A stretch of 64,000 nt of DNA from a bacterium EF100-94H03 bin56. GTDB taxonomy: Bacteria > Pseudomonadota > Alphaproteobacteria > SP197. A program made the translations under genes and the position numbers. The notes under the pieces are model-generated. The model was given only the letters and a program-made list of their open reading frames with translations, did not search any database and was not told where the DNA came from. Where the stretch lies: NCBI GenBank assembly GCA_002238685.1, contig MPMV01000008.1, positions 1 to 64,000 on the forward strand, written 5' to 3'. The first letter of the stretch is position 1. Each line of letters starts with the position of its first letter. Positions 1 to 8,431 of this stretch are shown here, piece after piece.

Positions 1-140
1 GAACCGGTCGGCGGAACCACCCGTGACGCCTCCAACATCAAACCGCCGTCGTCACAATCCCGCCCCCGCAACACAACTCCATCAAACTCCGTGACTGAAC
101 CACTATCAGATACCGTGCTTGCTCATAGCTGCTTCGCCTG

Positions 141-2228
141 GTGCCGCAGAAGGAGCCGGTCCTGGCGCCGGACGAGGAACGGATGCTGACGGAAGAACCG
201 GGGCTGGATGAGGCCCACGAGAGTCGGGATGCGGAGATCGTCGCGCTTCGCGACGAGACTGCCCGGCTTCTCGTTGAGCACCGGGAGCTGGTCGTGAAAG
301 CCGGCAGTGAACCTCCCGGCGAACTTGATGGTTACCGGGGCTGGTCGCAGCGGTGCGAGAATGCCCGGACGCGTCGGCAGGCCATGCTCGATGATCCCGG
401 AACGTGGCAACCCCATCTCGAGCGCCTGCACGAAGAGGCGGTGGAGACCGCGGAGGCCGTCCGAAGGCTCGCCGATCTTTCCGGACAGGACAAGGCCTGG
501 GCGGAACTCGCCGCCACGCGCCGGAATGTTCTGGAGCAGGCCAAAGAGAACAACTGCATGCCGTTCCATCTTCGAGGATGGCAGGCATTCGTCAACGGAG
601 CCCGCAGGGTGGCCGAATGGCTGGGGATGGCGGACGCCGCCGTGAAACTGGCAGTGCGGGTGCTGGACTACGACCGTGAATGCCGGGCAGCCAGGGCCGC
701 TGTCGAGAGCTTCTTCGAAGACGCCCGGGAGCATGGAAAGCGCTGGAAAGCGCTCAGGGAGGAGGCGCGGCAGCGTACACGCCAAGGCCACGCGACCTCG
801 TTGGCCGATCTCGATGACTACCGCTCTCTCGCGGACTTCGCCCGGCGACTCCAGGAGACGGGCAAGACACTCGGCGAAGACGATAAACGGTACAAGGGCC
901 ATCTCGAACGGATCAGGAACGGCCCTGCAAGACTTCAGTCCGAACTTGACAGGCTGAAACGGCACGGCCCGTTCGACCGGTTCGCCAGCGCAATGGAGCG
1001 GCTCGAGGATGCCCGGGAGCGTGCACGCACGCCGGGCACTCTGGCGTTCCACGACAATGGCTATCCCGGGGCCATCGACGAGCTCGAGCAACTGAAGCAG
1101 GAACCCGGGCTGGACGCGCCGGCCCGGGCAAGGCTGGCCGATGTGCTCTCCGAGCATGCCGTCCGCGATGCAGAGTGGTCCCAGGTCCGGCAACTGCTCG
1201 ATTCCCTGGACAGGCTGAGCGACCGGATCCTCGCACTCGAGGAACAGGCTGACCGTGAGAAGGCGCCGTTGACGTTGCTCCGTGGGTGGTCCGGCTGCCG
1301 CGACGAGAGTCTGAGTTTCGAGAAGGACGCACAATGGGCGCTTGTTGACGAAGACCTCGGGGCGCACTGGCGAAGCCGTCCAGAGGATCATGAGCGCATC
1401 CGTGAAGGCCTCCTGCGGTCACGCGCGTGGCGACATCTTCCGGACATGGAGGAGGAGCAGGTCGCGGTCATGGTGCACGACGAGTTGGAACGCCTTCGCG
1501 ACCCTCACGCCAGGTACGAGTACAACCGCGAGTTCTGGAAGCCGCCACAGATGCTTGTTGCGGGCGATCGGCTGAGGCTTCGGCCTGATCCCGAAGAACC
1601 GGCAAGAGAAGCGATTGTACGCGGGGCAGGGTGGAGCGGCGGGCAAAACCGCAACGACATGCTGGAGCTGGAATGGCTGGAGGCCGGTCCGGAGCGTGGG
1701 AACATCCACCGGTCCGAATGGATCTCCGTCAGGCACTTGGAAGGCTGTTCCGTCCACCGCGCTCGCTGGAGCGACGAGAGGTTGCGGGAGAGGGAACTCG
1801 CTCGGCAGAAGTCCAGATCCTCCGAGGAATTCCCGAGGGAGTGTGCCAGGGACATCGTCGTGGGCGATATGTTGCACTGGGCCGAGGTCGTCGAACCGCA
1901 ATCTGACGCCTCGCCGGAAGGCCGGCCTCCGCTCGCCGGGCGTGCGAAGGTCGTGCAGTTCGACGGGATGTTGGTCGAGAGAACTGTGGAGAAGATCCAC
2001 TGGGACGACCGATGCACTGTCGAAGTCCGCCGGCGCTCGGATGGTGGATCGTGTGAAACGAGAACGATGTCGTTTGCCGAGCTGACCGGGCGTGGCTGTT
2101 GGAGGTCCATTTGGGATGACGAGGCGGAGCGACAGGCCAGACGTCGCGTGCAAAATAGAGAGCTGAAAGAGGAGTGGCAGAAGCTCTACCGGAATGAACC
2201 GCATCATGAGCAGCGCTTGCGCCCGTAG
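141..2228 (+). CDS. Orphan relaxase C-terminal-like protein
   Basis: This 695-residue frame matches the C-terminal part of the MobF relaxase at 38968-44550 from about that protein's residue 1206 to its end. Shared landmarks are WQPHL, the FH-x-x-GW and FH-x-x-GY motifs (residues ~142 and ~303), HRATWSDERLR-like and SGRGC. The Tyr/His relaxase domain and the helicase are absent. An in-frame TAG at 126-128 closes the frame upstream, so the missing part is not simply in another frame just before it. Start is GTG 141 or ATG 183; neither has a strong ribosome site. No internal stop or frameshift is seen, so it may be expressed as a stand-alone protein rather than being a dead fragment. A DUF1173-like gene follows, as one also adjoins the full relaxase. 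Role unknown; a relaxosome or DNA-binding accessory is an inference. Confidence 0.75.
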   Translation: MPQKEPVLAPDEERMLTEEPGLDEAHESRDAEIVALRDETARLLVEHRELVVKAGSEPPGELDGYRGWSQRCENARTRRQAMLDDPGTWQPHLERLHEEAVETAEAVRRLADLSGQDKAWAELAATRRNVLEQAKENNCMPFHLRGWQAFVNGARRVAEWLGMADAAVKLAVRVLDYDRECRAARAAVESFFEDAREHGKRWKALREEARQRTRQGHATSLADLDDYRSLADFARRLQETGKTLGEDDKRYKGHLERIRNGPARLQSELDRLKRHGPFDRFASAMERLEDARERARTPGTLAFHDNGYPGAIDELEQLKQEPGLDAPARARLADVLSEHAVRDAEWSQVRQLLDSLDRLSDRILALEEQADREKAPLTLLRGWSGCRDESLSFEKDAQWALVDEDLGAHWRSRPEDHERIREGLLRSRAWRHLPDMEEEQVAVMVHDELERLRDPHARYEYNREFWKPPQMLVAGDRLRLRPDPEEPAREAIVRGAGWSGGQNRNDMLELEWLEAGPERGNIHRSEWISVRHLEGCSVHRARWSDERLRERELARQKSRSSEEFPRECARDIVVGDMLHWAEVVEPQSDASPEGRPPLAGRAKVVQFDGMLVERTVEKIHWDDRCTVEVRRRSDGGSCETRTMSFAELTGRGCWRSIWDDEAERQARRRVQNRELKEEWQKLYRNEPHHEQRLRP

Positions 2229-2374
2229 GCCTGGTGGACGTGTCAGGGCCGCCGCGCCAGACGACGACGATCCACATCCGTCTCGATCGAGCGTTTCGTT
2301 GCCGATCCGCAGGCTGATACGATGCTGTCGGTTCTTCGCCAATCCCTGAATCGGATCCTGCTCACCATCGGATC

Positions 2375-3775
2375 ATGACACTCCAGCGTGTAAGAAAGGC
2401 GACCGGCCTTCATGTCGGTGACCTTGCGCCCGAGGACGAAGCCGCTCTTCGGGCAGTGAAAGGTGGCCAGGCGGACCTGGAGGCCCACGGGACCTATCAC
2501 TCGGTGGTCAAGTACATTCACGCCGAAAAGCTCTGGATCCGGTGCGATTGCCATGGCGAGACCGACGAACGACCGGTGATCGTGCCGCGCCGGCTCGGAG
2601 CGAACCGGTTCTCCCTGGCCAACTTGCCCCACGCGTCGGTGCGGCATGCCCGGGGCTGCGTGTTCGGCCCGATCGATGAAGGCGGGGACGCGGCGGTGCG
2701 GAGGGAATCCGCGCACCTTCCGATCGGTGATATTCTCGATCCGTTTTCGCCCGGCGACAAACGCTCGGACGTCCTCGATCCGGATGCGCAACCGGATTGG
2801 TCGAAGAGGTTCACGGGTACAGCGGCTGGCCGGCAGGTGCTTCGAATGCGAAGCATTCTGCACATGCTGATGGAGGCGGCACGGCTGCACAGGCATGCGG
2901 GAGCGGAAGGGTTCGCGTCGCCGACGGAGTGGCTCGCGCGGATCGAGAGCGCCGCGCAGCAGTTCTACCTCCCGACGGATGCCCAGGCTTCGGAACTCCT
3001 GTTCACCGACCCCGACAGCTGGCTTGGCGGCGAGGTTGCGCGAAGGCTGGACGTCATCGAGGCGGGCAGGCAGAAACCCCGCAAGCCGTTCGCGTTGCTT
3101 TGCTGGATCGCCCATGACGTGCAGGATCACGCGATCAACCGGGACTGTCGGGAAGCGGGCTACGTCAGAACCGACACCGAGGTCGTCCGCCCGATGATCG
3201 GCCGCAACCCGGTATCCGGCCCCTGGCTCTTCCTCGGCGCTGTTGCGCGTCAAGGGGATGAATGGGTGTGCCTCAAGGCCTATGCGCAGCCGATCGTCTC
3301 GCTGCGGTGTCCGGTCCCGGTGGACTCGCACCCCGAGCGGCGCGCCTGGGCAGAACTCCGGCGCCTGGTCGAGACCCTTCGAGACGACGAGGATCTGCAT
3401 GCGTCGCTTGGCGGGCGGCTCCGGGTCGAACTCGAAAAACCGCTGTTCCAGTACACCGTGGAGGGAGGGCGGTGTCTGCCGGATTTTCTCGTCACCGTGA
3501 GCCGCCCTGGCGAGTCCGGCGACCTGCTCCCCGGCCGCCAAAGTCTTCGCTATGTCATCGAGGTCATGGGGTTCGATACGCCGAAGTACGAGGAACGGAA
3601 GGCGAGAACCCATTTTCGCATGCGCTGGATCGGTCACGTGTGCCGCCTGGAGGCGAAGCACTTCGATTCCCGCCACTTCGGCCTGGAGCGTCAGTGCGAG
3701 AAGCTCACCAGGCAAATCCGCAAAGATCTTCTGCGGCGATGGGCGCCGGACGGCGACAGGCACTTGCCGGACTGA
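2375..3775 (+). CDS. DUF1173-like protein, copy 1
   Basis: A 466-residue protein homologous along its length to 44991-46319. The N-terminal part carries LWIRCDCHGE (near residue 55) and a later His/Cys pair (RHARGC), resembling the alphaproteobacterial DUF1173 family that is often found on plasmids. The C-terminal part has K-P-L-F near residue 352, PDF near 369 and IEVMGF near 395, followed by a conserved ERKARTHF helix. That spacing is like a PD-(D/E)XK nuclease core, but Met-Gly stands where the catalytic Lys would be expected. The gene starts 146 bases after the orphan relaxase-like gene, on the same strand. Function unknown; association with relaxase genes is seen twice in this window, so a role in mobilization is inferred. 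Confidence 0.6.
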   Translation: MTLQRVRKATGLHVGDLAPEDEAALRAVKGGQADLEAHGTYHSVVKYIHAEKLWIRCDCHGETDERPVIVPRRLGANRFSLANLPHASVRHARGCVFGPIDEGGDAAVRRESAHLPIGDILDPFSPGDKRSDVLDPDAQPDWSKRFTGTAAGRQVLRMRSILHMLMEAARLHRHAGAEGFASPTEWLARIESAAQQFYLPTDAQASELLFTDPDSWLGGEVARRLDVIEAGRQKPRKPFALLCWIAHDVQDHAINRDCREAGYVRTDTEVVRPMIGRNPVSGPWLFLGAVARQGDEWVCLKAYAQPIVSLRCPVPVDSHPERRAWAELRRLVETLRDDEDLHASLGGRLRVELEKPLFQYTVEGGRCLPDFLVTVSRPGESGDLLPGRQSLRYVIEVMGFDTPKYEERKARTHFRMRWIGHVCRLEAKHFDSRHFGLERQCEKLTRQIRKDLLRRWAPDGDRHLPD

Positions 3776-3846
3776 GGCCACGACGACGCCGGCGCACTCG
3801 GTGTTCTTGAAGACCTGGCGATTCGATATCGGAATGGAGGCTGCAC

Positions 3847-4614
3847 ATGAGAATTGCCACCTGGAACATCAAGGGTGTGCAGAGCCGCCTGGGGCGTCTG
3901 CTCGATTGGCTTCGTGCGCAAGAGCCGGACCTTGTCGCGCTCCAGAAGATCAATGTCCTGGAAGAAGCATTTCCATTCGACGCATTCACCCGCGCGGGCT
4001 ACTACGCTGTTGTACACGGGTTTCCAGCGGAACCCCGGAAGAACTACGGCGTTGCAATCCTCAGCCGGCGGGAACCTCGTGTCGTCCGGCAAGGCCTTCC
4101 CAGGCAAGACGGGCTCGGCCCGCGGTTGCTGACTGTCGATGTGGACGGGCTGGAGTTCTCCTCCGTCTACGCGCCCTCCAGGCTGGAACATCCAGCAGGA
4201 ACCAAGGTCGAGTGGTTCGAGCGCCTGACCGAGCATCTCACGGCGACGCGCCCCGAGTCCGGCAGACGGGTGATGTGCGGCGATTTCAACGTCGTTCCGG
4301 TCAACAGGTACGGCCCCAAGGGGCGCTTGCGTACGCCCAATTACGACAAAGACGTTCAGGCCCGGTTCGGCACCATGCTGAAGGAGGCAGGGCTGGCCGA
4401 TCTCTACGCCGCGCCGCCATCGGGTTGGAGCGACCGATTCATGTACGAGGGACGGGAAGGCTGGGTCAAGTTCAGCCGGCTGGAGTATGTACTCGGCACG
4501 CCGAACATGGTCGACCTCAACCCTGTCGTTCGGTTCGACATTGACCATGCGATCATTCGCAATCCGAACTTCTACTGGGTTCGGGCTCCCATCATTGCTG
4601 ACTTCGATGTTTAG
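3847..4614 (+). CDS. Exodeoxyribonuclease III-like protein
   Basis: 255 residues, close to the usual length of ExoIII/AP endonucleases, which cut DNA at abasic sites or degrade 3' ends. N-terminal MRIATWNIKG gives the conserved Asn7, GDFNV gives Asp146 and Asn148, and DIDH gives His234. The metal-binding Glu of family motif LQE, Glu34 in Escherichia coli ExoIII, is Lys34 here (ALQKINV), and YxPN is YAPS. It may therefore be catalytically weak or use another metal ligand. It follows the DUF1173-like gene by 71 bases on the same strand; GGAGG lies just before the ATG. Family membership is clear; activity is doubtful. Confidence 0.8.
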   Translation: MRIATWNIKGVQSRLGRLLDWLRAQEPDLVALQKINVLEEAFPFDAFTRAGYYAVVHGFPAEPRKNYGVAILSRREPRVVRQGLPRQDGLGPRLLTVDVDGLEFSSVYAPSRLEHPAGTKVEWFERLTEHLTATRPESGRRVMCGDFNVVPVNRYGPKGRLRTPNYDKDVQARFGTMLKEAGLADLYAAPPSGWSDRFMYEGREGWVKFSRLEYVLGTPNMVDLNPVVRFDIDHAIIRNPNFYWVRAPIIADFDV

Positions 4615-4619
4615 TCCAC

Positions 4620-4826
4620 ACTTGGGTTGAGGCGGTTCACGCGGTTCTGGTCGAGACCTTCATCGCCTCCTTCGCGCACCCGCCAGAAGAGATCGTGCTG
4701 GACATGGACGCGACCGACGATGCGGTGCACGGCGACCAGGAGAGGCGCTTCTTCCACGGCCATTACGACCGCTACTGCTTCCTGTCGCTCTACGTGTTCG
4801 CCGGCGACCACCTGCTGGCGGCCTGA
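4620..4826 (+). pseudogene. IS1380-family transposase remnant (N-terminal/catalytic part)
   Basis: Reading frame +3 from 4620 gives the IS1380 signature EEIVLDMDATDDAVHG, then a FFHGHYDRYCFLSLYVF-type stretch and GDHLLAA before a TGA at 4824. This is a hallmark of the IS1380 DDE transposase (Asp in the LDxDATDD motif), but the start and all later catalytic parts are missing. A matching C-terminal piece of the same family occurs at about 46680-46890 on the same strand. Confidence 0.75.
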
Positions 4827-4928
4827 AATGCCGCCGGCCGGGACAATCACCCGCTTGTCGCGCCATGGAGCCCGTAGAGGAGCCTTTCGCGGCCAGGCAC
4901 CGATCACCCCGGCCAGCGCACTCAGCGC

Positions 4929-5204
4929 TCACCTGTGGCCGTCTCGCCTGCGATCCTCCGGCGAGCGGATCTCTCCATTTGCGTCCACACTGTAGAACCC
5001 CGCGGGAAGGTCGATGTCGGGCAGGCCCAACCCTTCCATGACAGCCTTCGGGTCGGGGCCGGCAACGCGGTCCAGTCTCTTCCACAACCAGGCTTCCCCT
5101 TCCTGCAGGCGGCGCACTTCATCGTGATCGCCGGCGGCGCGCGCATGTCTCTGGCGGGACTGGACGATCCCGGTCTCGGTCCCGACGTCGTACTTTGCCT
5201 TCAT
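4929..5204 (-). CDS. Small repeat-family protein 3
   Basis: A 91-residue frame, last of three minus-strand genes that share a ~55-residue module. The match here is AGDHDEVRRLQEGEAWLWK, equal to the module's AG-x-x-EE-x-RRL-x-x-E-x-x-x-L-x-WK core; the following PDHP motif is replaced by a GLPDIDLPAGFY tail. ATG 5204 overlaps the stop of a short upstream frame; an upstream ATG at 5270 is possible and would add 22 residues. The function is unknown. No membrane segment or catalytic motif is visible. Confidence 0.5.
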   Translation of the reverse strand: MKAKYDVGTETGIVQSRQRHARAAGDHDEVRRLQEGEAWLWKRLDRVAGPDPKAVMEGLGLPDIDLPAGFYSVDANGEIRSPEDRRRDGHR

Positions 5205-5285
5205 ACCCCACTGGAAGTCGCCTTCATCTGATCCCTTTGCATCGCTCCTCCGGGTCTCCTTGCGGATCATCCGCGCTAGGTGCGG

Positions 5286-5888
5286 TCATCTCATCCAGCT
5301 TGGGAGCGGCGGTTCGTCCGGGCAGAGATCCAGCATGGCGCGGCAAGCCGCCGGCAGGCGCGGGTGATCCTCGTACTCGTCGAACTTCTCGACGATGGCC
5401 GCCGGCACCTCCCGGTCCGGCTTCATCGCCACGAGCGTTTTCCAGTGGAGCACCTCGGCCTCCTCGTCCAGCCGTCGCGCCTCCTCGAGGTCGCCGGCGA
5501 TGAGCACTTCCACGAGGCGGTCGCGGACGCGGGCCCGCGCCTGGCTGAACAACCTCCAGGACGCGCCGCGCCCTTCGAGAAAGATCGTTCGAGGTTTCGG
5601 GGGCCTGGTGCCGTTGAACAGCGGCGGGTGATCGGGATACGCGTCGAAGCAGGCGCGGACCGAGGGCGGCACCTCCAGCGCGGGGTTGGCCGACAGGCGC
5701 GCTTTCCACCAGAGCACCTGCACCTCATCGAACAGGCGACGGACCTCTTCCTCGTTGCCGGCGCGGCGGGCCTCGCCCAGGCGCCGGTTGGCCTCGCCGT
5801 GGGCCTTCCAGAAGAGATAAACGGTGAGGTGGTCGACCTTCAGCGGAGGCCCTGCCGCCGCGGAGGCGGTACCCGGGTTGTCCGTCAT
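5286..5888 (-). CDS. Small repeat-family protein 2 (two modules)
   Basis: A 200-residue protein holding two copies of the module, about residues 30-90 and 115-180. Each has an Arg/Glu-rich helix, RRLxxE, VLxWK, a VPxxI/V stretch and FDxYxDHPxL. It begins MTDNP like the upstream gene (5909-6199), showing the two arose by duplication. GGAAGGAG lies nine bases before the start; a second ATG is adjacent at 5891. It starts 20 bases after the upstream stop, so the two are probably one operon. No known domain was recognised. Confidence 0.65.
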   Translation of the reverse strand: MTDNPGTASAAAGPPLKVDHLTVYLFWKAHGEANRRLGEARRAGNEEEVRRLFDEVQVLWWKARLSANPALEVPPSVRACFDAYPDHPPLFNGTRPPKPRTIFLEGRGASWRLFSQARARVRDRLVEVLIAGDLEEARRLDEEAEVLHWKTLVAMKPDREVPAAIVEKFDEYEDHPRLPAACRAMLDLCPDEPPLPSWMR

Positions 5889-5908
5889 CACGCGTTGCTC
5901 CTTCCGGC

Positions 5909-6199
5909 TCAGGCGTGTGCCGGGGTTTCACGCGGGAGGCGTGGGTGGTCTGGGCACCTGTCGAACTTCTCGCGGATGGCCGGTGGCGCTGCCTGGGACG
6001 GGTCGATCGCGTGGTTCAACTTCCACCACAGCACCTCCACCTCCTCGCCACCCGCGGTGCGGGCAGCCTCGAGGTGGTCGACGACGCGAACTCGCGCCTG
6101 GGCGAGCTCCATCACCAGTCCGCCGCGCTTGTAGTGATTGACCGACCGGAGATGAGAGGGTCTCTCGGGCGAGGTGGAGGTGGCCGGGTTGTCAGTCAT
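5909..6199 (-). CDS. Small repeat-family protein 1 (one module)
   Basis: A 96-residue protein beginning MTDNPATS and carrying one copy of the module: QARVRVVDHLEAARTAGGEE, then VLWWK, PPAIREKFD and PDHPRLP. AAAGGAGG precedes the ATG with good spacing, which fixes the start at 6199. It is the first gene of a three-gene minus-strand set. Function unknown; the repeated Trp-Lys and Asp-His-Pro pairs look like a small structural fold, not an enzyme. Confidence 0.6.
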   Translation of the reverse strand: MTDNPATSTSPERPSHLRSVNHYKRGGLVMELAQARVRVVDHLEAARTAGGEEVEVLWWKLNHAIDPSQAAPPAIREKFDRCPDHPRLPRETPAHA

Positions 6200-6210
6200 G
6201 GGGCCTCCTT

Positions 6211-6225
6211 TCCCGCACGGTGCGG
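6211..6225. promoter_or_regulatory. Inverted repeat upstream of small repeat-protein operon
   Basis: CCCGCAC-G-GTGCGGG is a 7-base inverted repeat around one central base, lying 12 bases upstream of the start at 6199 and just outside the ribosome site. It could be an operator or an mRNA hairpin controlling the three-gene set. Confidence 0.35.
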
Positions 6226-6278
6226 GATGACGGTCGAGTAGCAAATTATACCACAGCGGCCCGTTTGACCGCACGCCG

Positions 6279-6566
6279 TCAGCGCCGCCTGGTGGTGTTC
6301 CGGCAGTCCGGCAGCAGTGCCAGGAGATGCTGATGGGTGGCCTGGTCGAACGCCGCGGGACCTCGCCGGCCGTTCCCGAAGAGGAGGATCGCCGGGGCCG
6401 GGCGGCGGTAGGTGCGCTGCACCATGCCGAGATGGAGCGTGACCTGGTAGCGCTCGTAGAGGGAGACCGACCCCTTGTAATGGCGGCTCTTCGTTTCGCC
6501 GACGATGAGGGGGCGGTCGGCGCGATTGCGGAGGATCACGTCCGGGTTGCCGACGAGGTCGAGCGA
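6279..6566 (-). pseudogene. PD-(D/E)XK nuclease fragment
   Basis: The minus-strand frame just after a TGA at 6567-6569 reads GNPDVILRN, five residues, then IVGETKSRHYKG, which is a textbook PD...(E)xK nuclease core (Asp, Glu, Lys). The rest (YERYQVTLHLGM, APAILLFGNG) fits the C-terminal half of such a fold. No convincing N-terminal half continues upstream in any frame, so it is probably a truncated nuclease gene. Precise family unknown. Confidence 0.55.
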
Positions 6567-6569
6567 TCA

Positions 6570-7060
6570 CTCGGACGCGGCCAGGGTCGTGGCCCCAACC
6601 TCGGCAGATGCGCGGTGTACCGCCGTTGCCGGATGCGGAGCGCTATCGAAGCGGAGAGGATGGCGAGGGTCGACGTGGCGCGGCGGGAGGTGACAACGGG
6701 ATCGCCGGCCAGGGACGGCCGCCAGAGTCAGTGCTGCGCCCCACATCCAACTCGGGCCCGGAGCGCGGCATGCTCCAAGCGAAGGACGGTGTGTTCGACG
6801 CTGACCATCTCGCGCCCTGCTTTGTCGCCAAAATTCTCTGCCGCGGCATCGCACGTCACCGGCGGCGCCTTTGAGGCGCTGGTGGAGACAGGTGATACGG
6901 CTGTTCACCAATGAACGGGTGCCGGGGACATCTGCCATTGCCCACTTCGTCGGAGTGGAGGCCTGCGGGTGAGCCGGCGTGCCGGTGACCCATCCCGACA
7001 AGGTCGAGGCTATGGCTGGCTGCATCGTCACCACTGGCCATGACGGCACGCTCCCCGAGC
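6570..7060. other. No supported gene
   Basis: Open frames exist on both strands but none shows a family motif or a good start. A minus-strand stretch (about 6730-6860) reads like former coding sequence but ends in a stop after ~50 residues. It may be decayed upstream parts of the nuclease remnant. Confidence 0.4.
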
Positions 7061-7564
7061 TCACTCGAGGCCCAGCAATGGAGGATCCCAGCGGGAAGTC
7101 TTCTTTCTCTCGGACTTCACCGGTCTTCCCGGCGAACCGGGCGTTGTCGGTGGTTCGGACAAGAAAGCGGCGGCGACTACTGCCGCACGCTCTTCTCCGA
7201 GAACGGTGCGAAGTGCTTCGACAGCGTCTTCGCGGCGACCTTCCCTTGCCATGGTGCGAAGCCGTGTCTCGAACAGCGTGTGAAGGTTGTCCGCAAGCGG
7301 TGAGATCCTGCCGCCGTCCGCGTGTGATCCTCGGGCGATCGCTTTCGCGGCACGTGACAGTGAGCGCTGTTCCGTTGCATCGAGTACCAGTTTCCGTTGG
7401 GCAGACTTCTTCGGTGCGATCTCCTCAGTCAGCGCGCACTCGACAAACCAGGCCGACCTCGACTTTCCCCTCCGGGCTGCGTCCACGCCGAGCTGCTCCC
7501 AATCCTCGTCGCGACAGGAGATTGTTCTCTCTTTGCCTGAATAGCGTTTGCGTGGGTTCTTCAT
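7061..7564 (-). CDS. MobC-like relaxosome accessory protein C, copy 1
   Basis: 167 residues. The N-terminus RTISCRDEDWEQLGVDAARR followed by SRSAWFVECAL has the beta-strand/two-helix look of ribbon-helix-helix or MobC-type relaxosome proteins. It is homologous to 38534-38998, which has ISCKDEEWE and SAWFTQCAL in the same place. ATG 7564 overlaps the preceding gene's stop (ATGA), exactly as in the second triad. It is last of three minus-strand genes. Expected role, by analogy with MobC/TrwA, is binding near oriT and helping the relaxase; this is inferred from context. Confidence 0.65.
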   Translation of the reverse strand: MKNPRKRYSGKERTISCRDEDWEQLGVDAARRGKSRSAWFVECALTEEIAPKKSAQRKLVLDATEQRSLSRAAKAIARGSHADGGRISPLADNLHTLFETRLRTMAREGRREDAVEALRTVLGEERAAVVAAAFLSEPPTTPGSPGRPVKSERKKTSRWDPPLLGLE

Positions 7565-7896
7565 GCTCCATCCCCACAGTCGCATATGCGCAGGATGGCA
7601 AGGACTTCAGCAAGCCGCACGGTCGTCTTCGCGCCTCCGGGTTCGCGTACCGCGACACGGCAGGATCGCGCATGAGCCTCGATGTTCACTCGCAGGCGAC
7701 GTTGTTCCTCCTCGCTCAGCACAAGGGGATAGCCAGCTGGCGCCAGCGGCGGGATGAGTTCGCGCTCTGCCGCTTGCTTGCAGCAGAGAATACCGAAGGA
7801 CGAGAGACTCATGCCTGCCTTGCGAGCCCGCCGCCCAATCTTCTTCCAGTTCTCCGGCGAGCAATAGATGCCGCGCGCTCTTGAAAGCCTCGCCAT
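7561..7896 (-). CDS. MobC-like relaxosome accessory protein B, copy 1
   Basis: 111 residues. Its core GIYCSPENWKKIGRRARKAG then SLSSFGILCC aligns with CIYCAPGTWKKIQRRARRAH and VSRFGVLCC in 38205-38537. A second conserved stretch, LVLSEEEQRRL, matches LVIPQDQQRRL. Start ATG 7896 is chosen because it matches the paralogue's start; it lies ten bases after the upstream stop. Same small DNA-binding-like fold as its two neighbours is likely. It is translationally coupled to the gene after it. Confidence 0.65.
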   Translation of the reverse strand: MARLSRARGIYCSPENWKKIGRRARKAGMSLSSFGILCCKQAAERELIPPLAPAGYPLVLSEEEQRRLRVNIEAHARSCRVAVREPGGAKTTVRLAEVLAILRICDCGDGA

Positions 7897-7906
7897 GCCC
7901 TTCGCC

Positions 7907-8431
7907 TCATCCCATGGTGGTCTCGGCGTCGATCCAGGTCTGGGCCTTGCCGTTGAGATCCCGCCAGAGATCCTCGGCATGCCGGATCTTGAGACGCTGC
8001 CGTTCCCGGAGTTCGATAACGAGCACCGCTCGCACCATCATGCGAAGTAACGGCGCCGGCAACCTGTCAAACTCGCCAGCTGTGTGCTGCCCGAGTTCGG
8101 AAGACCACATTCCGGCAGCTTCGGTGTCGATCCTGGCATCAGCACTGGCAAGGCACTCGTGCCAGAGTTGTTCGGCACCCCGTTCCTTCAGCCGCTGCTG
8201 TTCCAGGCGTTCGAGAACCAACACCGTTTGCAGCATCCTGCGAAACACCGGTACAGGCACCCGGTTATCCCTGGTGGCCCTGGATGTCCGCCAGGCATTA
8301 ACGGCGTGCAGGATGAAGCGCGAGCGCGACATCCCGGCGGCATCGGCAGCCTCGCCGAGACGCGCCCACTCGGCGTCGGTCGCCGTCACGACATGATCCC
8401 TTTTGTTCTGTCCCTTCGGTCTCGCCGCCAT
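7907..8431 (-). CDS. MobC-like relaxosome accessory protein A, copy 1 (duplicated tail)
   Basis: 174 residues starting MAARPKGQNKRD; its partner at 37901-38200 starts MAGRPKGEKRRA and is only 99 residues. The N-terminal TATDAEWARLGEAADAAG plus SRSRFILHAV is the MobC-like unit. The tail carries two copies of a LVLE-x-x-E-x-x-R ... ID-x-E helix pair (about residues 65-105 and 130-170) where the partner has one. AGGGAG precedes ATG 8431. First gene of the triad, transcribed leftwards. Confidence 0.65.
   Translation of the reverse strand: MAARPKGQNKRDHVVTATDAEWARLGEAADAAGMSRSRFILHAVNAWRTSRATRDNRVPVPVFRRMLQTVLVLERLEQQRLKERGAEQLWHECLASADARIDTEAAGMWSSELGQHTAGEFDRLPAPLLRMMVRAVLVIELRERQRLKIRHAEDLWRDLNGKAQTWIDAETTMG

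Noticed and set aside
2243..3781. 512-codon minus-strand frame
   Set aside because: Antisense to the DUF1173-like gene, whose paralogue elsewhere supports the plus strand.
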